This document shows, piece by piece, positions 44,678 to 53,009 of a stretch of DNA of 64,000 nt. Within the stretch, counting starts at the first letter, position 1; every line of letters starts with the position of its first letter. The notes below the pieces were generated by a model. That model saw nothing but the letters and a program-made list of their open reading frames with translations, did no database searches and had not been told where the DNA came from. The translations under genes and the position numbers were made by a program. Source of the stretch: JAICMB01 sp963795935 (GTDB lineage: Bacteria > Acidobacteriota > Terriglobia > Bryobacterales > Bryobacteraceae); contig CAWCJO010000038.1 of assembly GCA_963795935.1 (NCBI GenBank), positions 1-64,000 of the forward strand. The letters are read 5' to 3'.

Positions 44678-47338
44678 ATGACCAAGGAAATGGTGATCTC
44701 GGCGAATCGCCACGAAACAAGAGTGGCGGTTCTCGAAGACGATCAATTAGTGGAAGTGTATTTTCAGCGGGCGAATGAATATTCCCTCGCCGGAAGCATC
44801 CACAAGGGCCGGGTAACGCGCGTGCTGCCCGGCATGCAGTCCGCCTTCGTGGACGTGGGGCTGGAGCGCGACACGTTCCTGTACGTCTCGGACTTTTTCG
44901 AAGAGAACGAGGAGTACGACCAGATCCCGTCCGAGCGCGACGCCCGCGGGGAGCGCGAGCCGCGAGCCGAGCGGGCCGCGCGCGAGCCGCGCGCCCCTCG
45001 CGAGGAACCGGCCGGGCCCATTCTCCGCGACGCCGTCGGCGCGGAAAGCGCTCCCAATGGCGCCCCCGAAAGAGTCGAGACCGCGCCGCCGACCCGGGAA
45101 TCGAGCGGTCCGGAGCGCCGCGGCGACGCCGATCGCGATCGCCAACGCAGATCGCGCCGCCGCCGCAACCGCCCCGGCGGCCTTCCGGATTCGAAATATG
45201 CCGCGCCGTCCGCGCATACCCATGCCGCGCCGGAGCGAAACATCGCCGCTCCCGAGCGCGCCCCCTCGCACGACGTGGCCGAGTCGTCCCCGGACTTCGC
45301 CGTCCTACCCGGAGAGTCCCTGGCCAAGTATCGCGGCGGCCCGCCTCCCGCATCCAACGGCGGCGAGCGCGAAGAAAGCGCCGCCGCCGCGCCCGTGCGA
45401 GGTCCGGCGCCCGAAACCCCCAGCGCGCCATCCCAAAACGAGCCGGCGGAAAACGGGATCGCAGCGGCGCGAGCGCACCGCTGGCCTGGCGGCGCCGCGC
45501 CATCTGAAGAGGAGCCGGACGACGGTTACAAGATCCCGGCCGAGGATTACAAAATCAAACGCGGCGGTGAAGCCACGCCCGCGGCCGCCGTGGAAGCGGA
45601 ACCCGGGTCGGATGCCGGCCACGCTTCCCGAGGGAAGTCCGCAACGGCCGAACCCGCCGCGGAAGCGGAACCCGAATTGGATTACGACGATTCTACAGAA
45701 GACGCCTCCACCGAAGACTCCCTCGCCGAAGACAGCGAGGTAGTGGAATTAATCGCCGAGGCCCGCGCCGAAGCCGCCGAAGCGATCGCCCACATGCCGG
45801 AAGCGGAGGCCGACGCCGAAGCCCCTCCCGAATTTTCCGGCCCCGAAGCCGCAAGCGGCGCGGCCCGCGAAAACTCCGCCGCGGGCGAAGTCGACGCCGC
45901 GCCGGACGACGCCGCTCCGAATACGCCGGCCGAAGCTTCCCTGCGCGAGCGCGGCGGGAGCTATCTGCAGCATCGCCTCTCGCGCCGCATGCGGCGCAAA
46001 ATGCGCTCCCAACCGCGCTCCGAGCCCGAACCAAGGCGCGGCGGCCTCGAGGCATCCTCCGCCCCCATACCCGCCGCTGCTCCGGCGGCCGCGAAAATCG
46101 AGCTCCGCGCCCCCCGGCCCGAGAAAGGCGCCGTGCCGCTCATCACCGATCTACTCAAGGAAGGCCAGGAAATCCTGGTTCAGATCGCCAAGGAGCCGCT
46201 GGGGCAAAAAGGCGCCCGCATCACCTCTCACATCGCCCTGCCCGGCCGTTACGTCGTCTACATGCCCACGCTCGAGCACACCGGCGTGTCCCGCAAAATC
46301 GCCAGCGACGAGGAGCGGTTGCGGCTCAAACGCATCCTGCAAGCCCATCGCGGCGACATTCAGGGCGGTTTCATCGTGCGCACCGCCGGGGAAGGGAAGA
46401 GCGAAGAAGACATCAAGAACGACATGAGCTTCCTCGCAAACCTGTGGCTCGACATCCGCCAGAAGGCGGAGAGAAAGCCCGCTCCGGCGCTGCTGCATCA
46501 CGATCTCGACATCGTGCAGCGCTTGCTGCGCGATCAGTTCACCGAAAATTTTAAGGCCATCTGGGTCGACAACGAAGAAGTCTACGAGAGCATTTTGGGT
46601 TTCGTGCAGCGCTTCCAGCCCGGTTTGGTCACCCGCGTCAAGCTGTACACGCGCCCCGCGCCCATCTTTGAAGCTTTCAACATCACCCCGGAGCTCGAGA
46701 AGGCGCTGCGTCCCAAAGTGTGGCTCAAATCCGGCGGCTATATCGTGATCAACCAGACCGAAGCGCTGGTCGCCGTCGATGTGAACACGGGCAAGTTCGT
46801 CGGCCGCTCAAACCGCCTCGAGGACACCATCGTCAAAACCAATACCGAAGCCGTGAAGGAGATCGTGCGCCAGATCCGTCTGCGCGATCTCGGCGGCATC
46901 ATCGTCGTGGACTTCATCGACATGGACGAGCGCAAGAACCGTCAGAAGGTCATGCAGGCGCTCGAAGAGGCCATGCGCGCCGACAAAGCCCCCAACAAAA
47001 TTTTGCAGTTTAACGATTTCGGTCTGGTCGCCATCACGCGCAAGCGCGTCAAGCAAAGTCTGGAGCGCGCCCTGTGCTCGCCGTGCCCCTATTGCGAGGG
47101 CGCCGGATACGTCAAATCCGTCTCCACCATCGTCGGCGAAATTCTCCAGGAGGCGCACAAGATCGCCGCCGCTGTGGAAGGCGAGAACAACGTCATTCTG
47201 CGCGTCAACCCGGAGGTTGCCAAAACGCTGAAATCGACGCAGAATCGTTATTTGGAGGAGCTCGAAAGCATCCTGCGGCGCCCCGTCCTGGTCAAGGGCG
47301 ATCCGCTGCTGCATCACGAAAAATTCGATCTGGCTTAA
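44678..47338 (+). CDS. rng: RNase E/G family endoribonuclease with S1 domain split by a ~400-residue insertion
   Basis: An 886-residue protein. Residues 1-84 start the catalytic fold and the S1 domain (ISANRHETRVAVLEDDQLVE, GRVTRVLPGMQSAFVDVGLE). Residues about 85-480 are acidic, Ala/Glu/Pro/Arg-rich and look disordered. The S1 fold resumes at LKEGQEILVQIAKEPLGQKG. The magnesium-binding aspartates of the DNase I-like subdomain are in VAVDVNTGKFVG (near 703) and VVDFIDMDERKNR (near 745), and the zinc-link is CPYCEGAG (near 804). The small domain at the end is short, as in RNase G. It cleaves AU-rich single-stranded RNA, for rRNA maturation and mRNA decay. In E. coli RNase E the disordered scaffold lies at the C-terminus instead. 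Confidence 0.92.
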   Translation: MTKEMVISANRHETRVAVLEDDQLVEVYFQRANEYSLAGSIHKGRVTRVLPGMQSAFVDVGLERDTFLYVSDFFEENEEYDQIPSERDARGEREPRAERAAREPRAPREEPAGPILRDAVGAESAPNGAPERVETAPPTRESSGPERRGDADRDRQRRSRRRRNRPGGLPDSKYAAPSAHTHAAPERNIAAPERAPSHDVAESSPDFAVLPGESLAKYRGGPPPASNGGEREESAAAAPVRGPAPETPSAPSQNEPAENGIAAARAHRWPGGAAPSEEEPDDGYKIPAEDYKIKRGGEATPAAAVEAEPGSDAGHASRGKSATAEPAAEAEPELDYDDSTEDASTEDSLAEDSEVVELIAEARAEAAEAIAHMPEAEADAEAPPEFSGPEAASGAARENSAAGEVDAAPDDAAPNTPAEASLRERGGSYLQHRLSRRMRRKMRSQPRSEPEPRRGGLEASSAPIPAAAPAAAKIELRAPRPEKGAVPLITDLLKEGQEILVQIAKEPLGQKGARITSHIALPGRYVVYMPTLEHTGVSRKIASDEERLRLKRILQAHRGDIQGGFIVRTAGEGKSEEDIKNDMSFLANLWLDIRQKAERKPAPALLHHDLDIVQRLLRDQFTENFKAIWVDNEEVYESILGFVQRFQPGLVTRVKLYTRPAPIFEAFNITPELEKALRPKVWLKSGGYIVINQTEALVAVDVNTGKFVGRSNRLEDTIVKTNTEAVKEIVRQIRLRDLGGIIVVDFIDMDERKNRQKVMQALEEAMRADKAPNKILQFNDFGLVAITRKRVKQSLERALCSPCPYCEGAGYVKSVSTIVGEILQEAHKIAAAVEGENNVILRVNPEVAKTLKSTQNRYLEELESILRRPVLVKGDPLLHHEKFDLA

Positions 47339-47420
47339 CAGCATTGTTTCCGAACCACGACCGTTTTTGAACTGCGGCCCTTTTTCGAACCTATCGATGT
47401 TCGAACCGCGCCGTTTTTCG

Positions 47421-47485
47421 AACCGCGACCATTAGGGAGCGGTAACCGGCATTTTTCCGAGCCGCGACCGTTAGGGAGCGGTAGC
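47421..47485 (+). repeat. Intergenic repeat, two full copies plus partial ones
   Basis: AACCGCGACCATTAGGGAGC (from 47421) and AGCCGCGACCGTTAGGGAGC (from 47460) are near-identical units about 39 bp apart, each continuing GGTA. Fragments of the same unit (CGAACCACGACCG, CGAACCGCGCCG) occur at 47350-47413. CCGC...GCGG within each unit can pair. It looks like a dispersed intergenic palindromic repeat rather than a gene. Confidence 0.65.
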
Positions 47486-47514
47486 GAGACAGTCAAAAGA
47501 GCGAGGAAATCCAC

Positions 47515-48384
47515 ATGGCGCAATACGCCCACCCCGAAGTCCTGGCCACCACCCAGTGGGTGGCCGACCACGCAAATAACCCCAACGTCCGCGTCGTGGA
47601 AGTCGACGTCGACACCAAGGCGTACGATGAAGGGCACGTCCCCGGCTCAATTGCCTGGGCCTGGACCACGCAGCTCGCGGATCCCACCGTTCGCGACATT
47701 CTTAGCAAGAGCCAGTTTGAAAAGCTCATGACCGATAGCGGCATCGCGAAAAATACCACGGTCGTCATCTACGGCGACAGCAACAACTGGTTCGCTGCCT
47801 GGGCCTTCTGGCAGATGAAAGTGTACGGCCACAAAGACGTTCGCCTCATGGACGGCGGACGGAAAAAATGGATCGCCGAGGGCCGCGATATGGAGACGGC
47901 AGCCAACAAGCCGGCGCCCGCCTCCGAGCCCTACCGCGCTTCCGAACCCGATCTTTCCCTCCGCGCCTTCCTACCCCAAGTGCAGGAGGCTCTAAAGGGC
48001 GGCCGCACGGTGCTCATCGACGTGCGCAGCCCGCAGGAGTTCACGGGCGAGATTCTGGCCCCGCCCGGTCTGCCCGAAACCTGCCAGCGCGGCGGCCACA
48101 TTCCCGGCGCCCGCAACGTGCCTTGGGGCAAGGCCTGCAACGACGACGGGACGTTCAAATCGCTCGAAGACCTGAAGGCCCTCTACGCCGCCGAAGGCGC
48201 CGACGGATCCGTTCCCACCATCGCCTATTGCCGCATCGGCGAGCGCTCCAGCCACACCTGGTTCGCCCTCAAATACCTGCTCGGCTACGACAATGTCCGC
48301 AACTACGACGGATCGTGGACGGAGTGGGGTAATCTGGTCGGAGCGCCGGTCGAAAAAGGCGCCGCCCAAAAGGCCCGAGTGTGA
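47515..48384 (+). CDS. Thiosulfate sulfurtransferase (tandem rhodanese)
   Basis: A 289-residue cytoplasmic protein with two rhodanese domains. The inactive N-terminal one spans about 8-130 (KAYDEGHVPGSIAWAW, VVIYGDSNNWFAAWAFWQMK). The catalytic one spans about 150-280 with the active loop IAYCRIGERSSHTWFALKYL; Cys near 238 takes the sulfane sulfur, and CRxGERSSH matches actinobacterial CysA-type thiosulfate sulfurtransferases. It transfers sulfur from thiosulfate to cyanide or to a cellular acceptor. The next small gene overlaps its stop by 4 nt. Confidence 0.92.
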   Translation: MAQYAHPEVLATTQWVADHANNPNVRVVEVDVDTKAYDEGHVPGSIAWAWTTQLADPTVRDILSKSQFEKLMTDSGIAKNTTVVIYGDSNNWFAAWAFWQMKVYGHKDVRLMDGGRKKWIAEGRDMETAANKPAPASEPYRASEPDLSLRAFLPQVQEALKGGRTVLIDVRSPQEFTGEILAPPGLPETCQRGGHIPGARNVPWGKACNDDGTFKSLEDLKALYAAEGADGSVPTIAYCRIGERSSHTWFALKYLLGYDNVRNYDGSWTEWGNLVGAPVEKGAAQKARV

Positions 48385-48602
48385 AACCGGAGGACTACTC
48401 CGAACGGACACTGGAAATCGACGGCTGGCCCGTCCATCTGGTCACCTATAAACTCGACGGCAAATACCACTCCAAAGCCGACAACGTCTCCCCCGGAGCC
48501 AACCTCGCCCGCATCACCGCCAACACGAAGGAAGATGCCGAAACCAAAGCCATCGCCCGCGCCCGCGAGCTCCTCGGCCGCACGCGCCGCCGCGCAATCT
48601 AG
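48381..48602 (+). CDS. Small conserved-looking protein coupled to the sulfurtransferase
   Basis: GTG 48381 overlaps the rhodanese stop (GTGA), so translation is coupled. The 73-residue product begins MKPEDYSERTLEIDGWPVHL and contains YKLDGKYHSKADNVSPGANL, ending in a basic stretch (ARELLGRTRRRAI). It is soluble with no cysteine. I do not recognise the family; its position suggests a role with the sulfurtransferase. Confidence 0.65.
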   Translation: MKPEDYSERTLEIDGWPVHLVTYKLDGKYHSKADNVSPGANLARITANTKEDAETKAIARARELLGRTRRRAI

Positions 48603-48620
48603 TGGTGTGCGGCGCACGGA

Positions 48621-49437
48621 TTAACAATTATCGAGCCTGGCGCGAGCGCGCTTGATCTTTTCCAGGATATCGGATGCCTTAGCGGTCCAGATAAAAGGTT
48701 TTGGCTGGTCGTTGTGTTTGTCGGTTATGCTCCGATTGCCGTGGTCAACTCCTCGACATCGCGGAAGATTCCACGGCGGAGCCGGTTTTGAGTCAGCTCG
48801 CGGAAGAATCGTTCGACCATGTTGAGCCATGAGCTGCTGGTCGGCGTGAAGTAGATGTGGAAGCGCGGATGGCGGGATAGCCATTTTTGCACCCTGGCAT
48901 GTTTGTGGGTCGCATAGTTATCCGCGATCGGGTGAATTTGGCTTTTCTTGTGGCGTGACGTCGTCTATCACGCGCAGAAATTTCAGCCACTCCCGATGGC
49001 GATGCCGGTCGGCGCACATGCCGATCACGGCGCCTTCGAGTGTATTCAGGGCCGCAAAGAAGGTCGCGGTTCCGTTGCGCTTGTAATCGTGGGTCATGGT
49101 TCCACAGCGCCTTTTTTTCAGTGGTAGCCCTGGTTGGGTGCGATCCAGCGCCTGGATCTGGCTCTTCTCGTCGGCGCAGAGAACAATCGCGTGTTCCGGC
49201 GGATTGAGATAGAGACCACGAGGGACTCCAGTTTCTCCGCGAACTGAGGATCATTGCCGGCCTTGCAGGTGCGCAGCAAATGTGGCCTCAGGCCATTTTT
49301 ATGCCGGATCCGTCGCACGCTCTTTTCACTGATGCCACTGGCCTCCGCCATGGTACGGGTACTACAGCGGGTGGCATTGCCTGGTTTCGCCTGCGTGGTT
49401 TTCCCGGACGACGTCCTCGATCTTGGCCGCCCTAACG
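48621..49437 (-). mobile_element. IS630-family transposase remnant
   Basis: On the minus strand, joined over several frames: AAKIEDVV, TRTMAEASGISEKSVRRI, CADEKSQ-like segment with RTQPGLP, then MTHDYKRNGTATFFAALNTL, DRHRHREWLKFLRVIDDV, ADNYATHKHARVQKWLSRHP, TPTSSSWLNMVERFFRELTQ and the end KASDILEKIKRARARLDNC. DDE residues are visible in ADNYATHKH and NMVERFF. Roughly the first 100 residues are absent, cut at the junction with the ISL3 remnant near 49437. At least four frameshifts and an in-frame stop make it non-functional as read. Confidence 0.8.
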
Positions 49438-49439
49438 TG

Positions 49440-50580
49440 CGCAGATCATCCTGTTGGCGGCAGAGGGAAAACAGGTCCACGTGCGGCTGGGGCATCACGA
49501 CATGATCGATTGGCGGTGTCGGGAATGTGGCGCGGCGTGCAAGCTGCATGACCACCAGCCGGAGCGGCGGTGGCCGCATTTGGATACGCGCCAATATCGG
49601 ACAATCCTCCACGCCGAGCCGCCGCGCAGCGAATGCGGTGGGCACGGAGTGCGCATCGTAAAACTGCCGTGGGCGGATCCCTCGAGCCGCTTCACGGCAT
49701 TTATTTGAGCAGTAGCGGGGCTGTTGAAGCTCAGTTGGGACGAAATACACGGCATCCTGGAACGGGCAGTGAAGCGCGGGTTGAAGCGCCGCGAAGCCGA
49801 ACCGGTCAGTGAGATCGGTGTCGATGAGAAGGCGTTTCGGAAGGGACACAGCTACCTGACGCTGGTGAACGACTTTGAATCGGGACCGGGCGCTGTACGT
49901 AGCGGAAGACCGCAAGCAGAGCAGTTTGGACGGGTTCTGGGGGACGCTGACGGAGGAGCAAATCGGGGGCATCTCGGAGCGATCGCTATGGATATGTAGG
50001 ATCCCTACATTGCCTCGGCAAGGGAGCACGGGCCGGAGGCGGACGGCAAGATCGTCTTCGATAAGTTGCACGTTTCCCAGCATCAGGGCGATGCCGTGAA
50101 CAAAATACGGGGAAGAGAAAACAAAACGCTGAAAGCATCCGGAGATGACCGCTTGGTAAGAATGCGTTATAACTGGCGAATCCGGCGGCGATGGAACCGA
50201 AGGACCGGAAGGAATTCGCCGAACTGAGAAAGAGCGGATTGAAGACGGCGCGGGCTTGGGCTCAAGGAAACCGCGATGGCGCTATACAGCTACGTTTATG
50301 AACGGCCGGCGAGGAAGCACTTCCGTCGGTGGCACAACTGGGCAGTACGCAGTCGGCTGCAACCGATTATCGAGGTGGCCAGGATGCTACAACGCCGATT
50401 CGAGAACATCATTACGTACTTGCGGCATCGAATTACGAACGCCGCCAGAGTGAATCGATCAACGCCAAGATCCAATGGGTGAAGTACACGGCGCGCGGCT
50501 TTCAGAACAAGCAGAACTTCGTGCATGCGATCTATTTCCACTGGGGCAGCCTCGACCTTGCCCCGGACGCCACTAAATAG
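49440..50580 (+). mobile_element. ISL3-family transposase remnant
   Basis: Joined plus-strand frames give QIILLAAEGKQVHVRLGHHD, a zinc-finger CRECGAACKLHDHQPERRW, then LSWDEIHGILERAVKRGLKR, EIGVDEKAFRKGHSYLTLVN, SSLDGFWGTLTEEQIGG and the C-terminal ESINAKIQWVKYTARGFQNK with NFVHAIYFHWG. These are ISL3 transposase segments. The first codons are missing at the junction with the IS630 remnant and there are about six frameshifts plus an early TAG (49984-50000 region). No terminal inverted repeats were found. It is a decayed copy. Confidence 0.78.
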
Positions 50581-50729
50581 CCGGAAGCGCCTAAAAAGTT
50601 GCCCGCGGCTAAAGTTTCTCGAAGTTTTTAGTCTTCGTCGAAGCATCTCGCAAAGCAACCGTTATGAAACAGACGCCCAGTCTACCGATTTCGCCCGGAG
50701 CCAGCGACGACAACGTATCCGGCAGAGTA

Positions 50730-51242
50730 TTAATTAACCGCATACTCCAACGAAACAATACCGCTTTGGTAAACCTTATGAGCGGTGAGCGCGAGTTTGA
50801 TTCGGTTCATCGAGTCGGCCGACAAAGGAACTCCCGCGCCAAGAAGGATCGGGACAATGCGGACTTCAACCGTATCAACGAGTCCATCTTCGGCGAGAGC
50901 GCGGAAGAGCGATCCACCCCCGAATAACCAGATATCCTTCCCGGGGCTCGCCTTTAGAGCGGCCAAGGTCTCCTGTTGATTGTTCCCGACGATAGCCACT
51001 TCAGGATGATCCTCCGGCCTCAGCGTCCGCGAAAAAACGATCGTCTTCATACCGGGCATCGAGACGCGTCGAGCCCTCATCATGGCGTGAAATGTCCGAC
51101 GCCCGACCAAGAGTGTGTCGAACTGGCTGAATATCGCAGTGAAATCGATATCCGGGTCCATAGTAATCCAATCGGCTTCGCCGTTTGGTCCCGCAATATA
51201 ACCATCTAAACTCATCACCACCGAATACCGAACGCGGCGCAT
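50730..51242 (-). CDS. RibD C-terminal/dihydrofolate-reductase-like protein
   Basis: The start at 51242 (MRRVRYSVVMSLDGYIAGPN) is chosen because AGGAGA lies 6 nt upstream. The 170-residue protein has the DHFR/RibD reductase fold: VMSLDGYIAGPNGEADW, FDTLLVGRRTFHAMM, and the NADPH-binding IWLFGGGSLFRALAEDGLVD with VRIVPILLGAG. The group, often annotated as YyaP/YwjB-like, reduces pterin-like or unknown substrates with NADPH. It is a lone gene with no riboflavin genes nearby. It is intact although it sits between mobile-element remnants and a duplicated region. Confidence 0.87.
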   Translation of the reverse strand: MRRVRYSVVMSLDGYIAGPNGEADWITMDPDIDFTAIFSQFDTLLVGRRTFHAMMRARRVSMPGMKTIVFSRTLRPEDHPEVAIVGNNQQETLAALKASPGKDIWLFGGGSLFRALAEDGLVDTVEVRIVPILLGAGVPLSADSMNRIKLALTAHKVYQSGIVSLEYAVN

Positions 51243-51375
51243 AGATTCTCCTGCCCGTGCCAAATCGATTTTCGCGAATTAGGCCGCCCGCGTTGTCGCG
51301 TAGAGGACCGAGCGTCCTTCGGCGTGTGTCTCAAAAGGGCCTGTTGTGAGACAACGATTCCTCGGGCCGTTTTGC

Positions 51376-51630
51376 CTATTCCGACTTACTCGTGAGACGA
51401 ATTCCCGGCCGAACGTAGGAGAGGTCTTGATGCCGCCATGTTCCATAGTCGTCCTCCGTGCCCCCAATCGTCAGGATTTCCCTGATCACTACGTCCTTGC
51501 AGTTGAAGAGCGTGCTGTCTTCCAGCGATCTCCTCCACAGTTCAATCAAACTGTCGTAATCAGTTGGGTCCCAAGGATCGGCGTCGGGAAATGACATCTC
51601 GATAACGGCTCTGAAGCGTACGGGCGACAT
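51376..51630 (-). CDS. Small unrecognised protein
   Basis: An 84-residue frame with a strong ribosome binding site (AGGAGGGA, 4 nt before ATG 51630), which supports it as a real gene. It reads MSPVRFRAVIEMSFPDADPW, then TDYDSLIELWRRSLEDSTLF and ends GIRLTSKSE. It is soluble and acidic. I do not recognise the family. The 110 bp between it and the RibD-like gene hold nothing I can name. Confidence 0.5.
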   Translation of the reverse strand: MSPVRFRAVIEMSFPDADPWDPTDYDSLIELWRRSLEDSTLFNCKDVVIREILTIGGTEDDYGTWRHQDLSYVRPGIRLTSKSE

Positions 51631-51735
51631 TAACTCCCTCCTCGTCCATAGATCTTAAATTACCGCATGCGACAGCGCGAATTTGGCGTGGAGCCGCGGT
51701 TCCTCTCGTGACTTCGGCCTTGCCGGATTCTTGCA

Positions 51736-52245
51736 CAAGGCACCTTTTTTGAAGCGCGCCGCAATCTTTTTAACGTTCCGTCCGGGAACCGCTTTGCCAA
51801 GCCTGAGATGGAACAGCGCGCGGGGCCGGGCGGCGGTGAGCGCGATAATGCGTTCTACCCTGTTATGCGCTCTTTTCTGCTCTCGATGTGCTGCGCGGTT
51901 GCGCTGCGCGCGGCCGAATCCAAGCCGCATTTGTTCGACCCTTGCCCTTCGCCGGATGGCTCCGGGATCGCTTTCGTTTCCGCTGGAGACATTTGGACTG
52001 TGCCGGCCAAGGGCGGCATCGCGCGGCTGCCGGTTTCGCATCCGGCGACGGAATCGCGATCCATGTATTCGCCCGATGGGAAGAAACTGGCGTTTGTTTC
52101 GACGCGCACACCGGCAATGGGGACATCTACGTTCTGACGTTCGCGAGCGGGAGCTTGCGCGGCTCAGGTTCAGTGATGGCCGTGGGATCTAACGGCCGTG
52201 ACTCGGCATAAACGACGTTTTGCGGGGTGAGCGCGAGGCCGGAGG
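51736..52245 (+). pseudogene. Decayed duplicate of the tricorn-peptidase gene 5' end
   Basis: This stretch is about 85-90 percent similar by eye to 52885-53436, including the upstream leader (CGGGAACCGCTTTGCCA occurs in both), the signal peptide (LLSMCCAVAL) and the first propeller blades (CPSPDGSGIAFVSAGDIWTV, MYSPDGKKLAFVSTRT). The frame opens near 51808 and breaks at 52137. After about 52177 roughly 100 bp are missing relative to the intact copy, and the match resumes at AACGACGTTTTGCGGG. It cannot make a working peptidase. Confidence 0.85.
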
Positions 52246-52288
52246 TTCACCAGCTTCGCTTGGCTCAACGCGTGTCTCACAAGAACCT

Positions 52289-52322
52289 TTGGACGTGTCG
52301 CGGCGATTGGCCTACAGTGTAG
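52289..52322 (+). promoter_or_regulatory. Promoter and palindromic operator of the toxin-antitoxin pair
   Basis: TTGGAC (52289-52294), 18 bp, TACAGT (52313-52318). The -10 is embedded in the palindrome CTACAGTGTAG (52312-52322), a natural site for autoregulation by the antitoxin. AGGAGGT lies shortly before ATG 52342. Confidence 0.55.
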
Positions 52323-52341
52323 CTCAAGAGGAGGTAATGCC

Positions 52342-52605
52342 ATGGCTGGCAGTTCCGTCGTTCGCGCCCGCATCGATGAACGCACCAAGAAGGAAGCCGC
52401 CGCGGCGCTGAAGAAAATCGGTCTTACCGTGTCGGATGCCCTTCGCCTGCTGCTGGTACGCGTCGCGGCGGAAAAGGCCCCGCCGTTCGAGCCGCTCAAT
52501 CCCAACGCCGAAACCGTAGCAGCCATGAAAGCCGCGCGCCGGGGCGAGCTAGTCAAGGCCGGCAAGCCGGACAAACTGCTGCGAAGTCTGAATGCGGGAG
52601 ATTAA
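52342..52605 (+). CDS. RelB/DinJ-family antitoxin
   Basis: An 87-residue protein with a strong ribosome binding site. The N-terminal ribbon-helix-helix reads SSVVRARIDERTKKEAAAAL and LKKIGLTVSDALRLLLVRVA, as in DinJ/RelB. The C-terminal part would wrap and neutralise the toxin. It overlaps the toxin start by 14 nt, the normal arrangement for such pairs. It should also bind the palindrome over its promoter. Confidence 0.88.
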   Translation: MAGSSVVRARIDERTKKEAAAALKKIGLTVSDALRLLLVRVAAEKAPPFEPLNPNAETVAAMKAARRGELVKAGKPDKLLRSLNAGD

Positions 52606-52872
52606 ATACACTATCCGCTTTCAGCGTGACTACAAACGAGAAAATCCGGCCGGCACGACAAGAAGCTGGATGCCCTACCGATGGAGGTTGTCAACGTGCT
52701 CGCCGCCGGCACGCCGCTGCCGCGCCGGAATTTCGATCACCCGTTGTCCGGCAAATGGAACGATCGCCGCGACTGCCACATCAGGCCGGACCTTATTCTC
52801 ATCTACCGCAAGCCGGATCGCGACAGCCTCGAACTTGTGCGCCTTGGATCGCATAGTGAGCTTGGGCTGTGA
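52592..52872 (+). CDS. YafQ/RelE-family mRNA interferase toxin, one frameshift in an A-run
   Basis: ATG 52592 reads MREIKYTIRFQRDYKRE. The next bases are AAAATCC; with one more A the frame continues SGRHDKKLDALPMEVVNVLA, then RRNFDHPLSGKWNDRRDCHI and RPDLILIYRKPD to TGA 52870-52872, a typical 93-residue YafQ. YafQ-type residues are visible: the catalytic His is expected in the GKWNDRRDCHIRPDLIL region. Such toxins cut mRNA on the ribosome. The deletion in a homopolymer may be a sequencing error, or the toxin may truly be inactive. Confidence 0.8.
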
Positions 52873-53009
52873 AAGGCACACGTTCAAGTTGGACCTTTTT
52901 TAAAACACGCCACAATATTTTCAACGTTCCTTCCGGGAACCGCTTTGCCAGGCCTGAGATGGAAAGGCGCGCGGGGCGGGGCGGCGCGCGATAATGTGTT
53001 CTATCCTTC

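Noticed and set aside
47341..47485. CRISPR array
   Set aside because: Units are spaced irregularly at about 39 bp with imperfect copies, no unique spacers of equal length and no cas genes.
51719..51750. Rho-independent terminator (GCCTTG...CAAGGC then T-run) before the decayed tricorn copy
   Set aside because: No plus-strand gene ends upstream, the stem is short, and the T-run belongs to the duplicated leader that is also present at 52894-52901.
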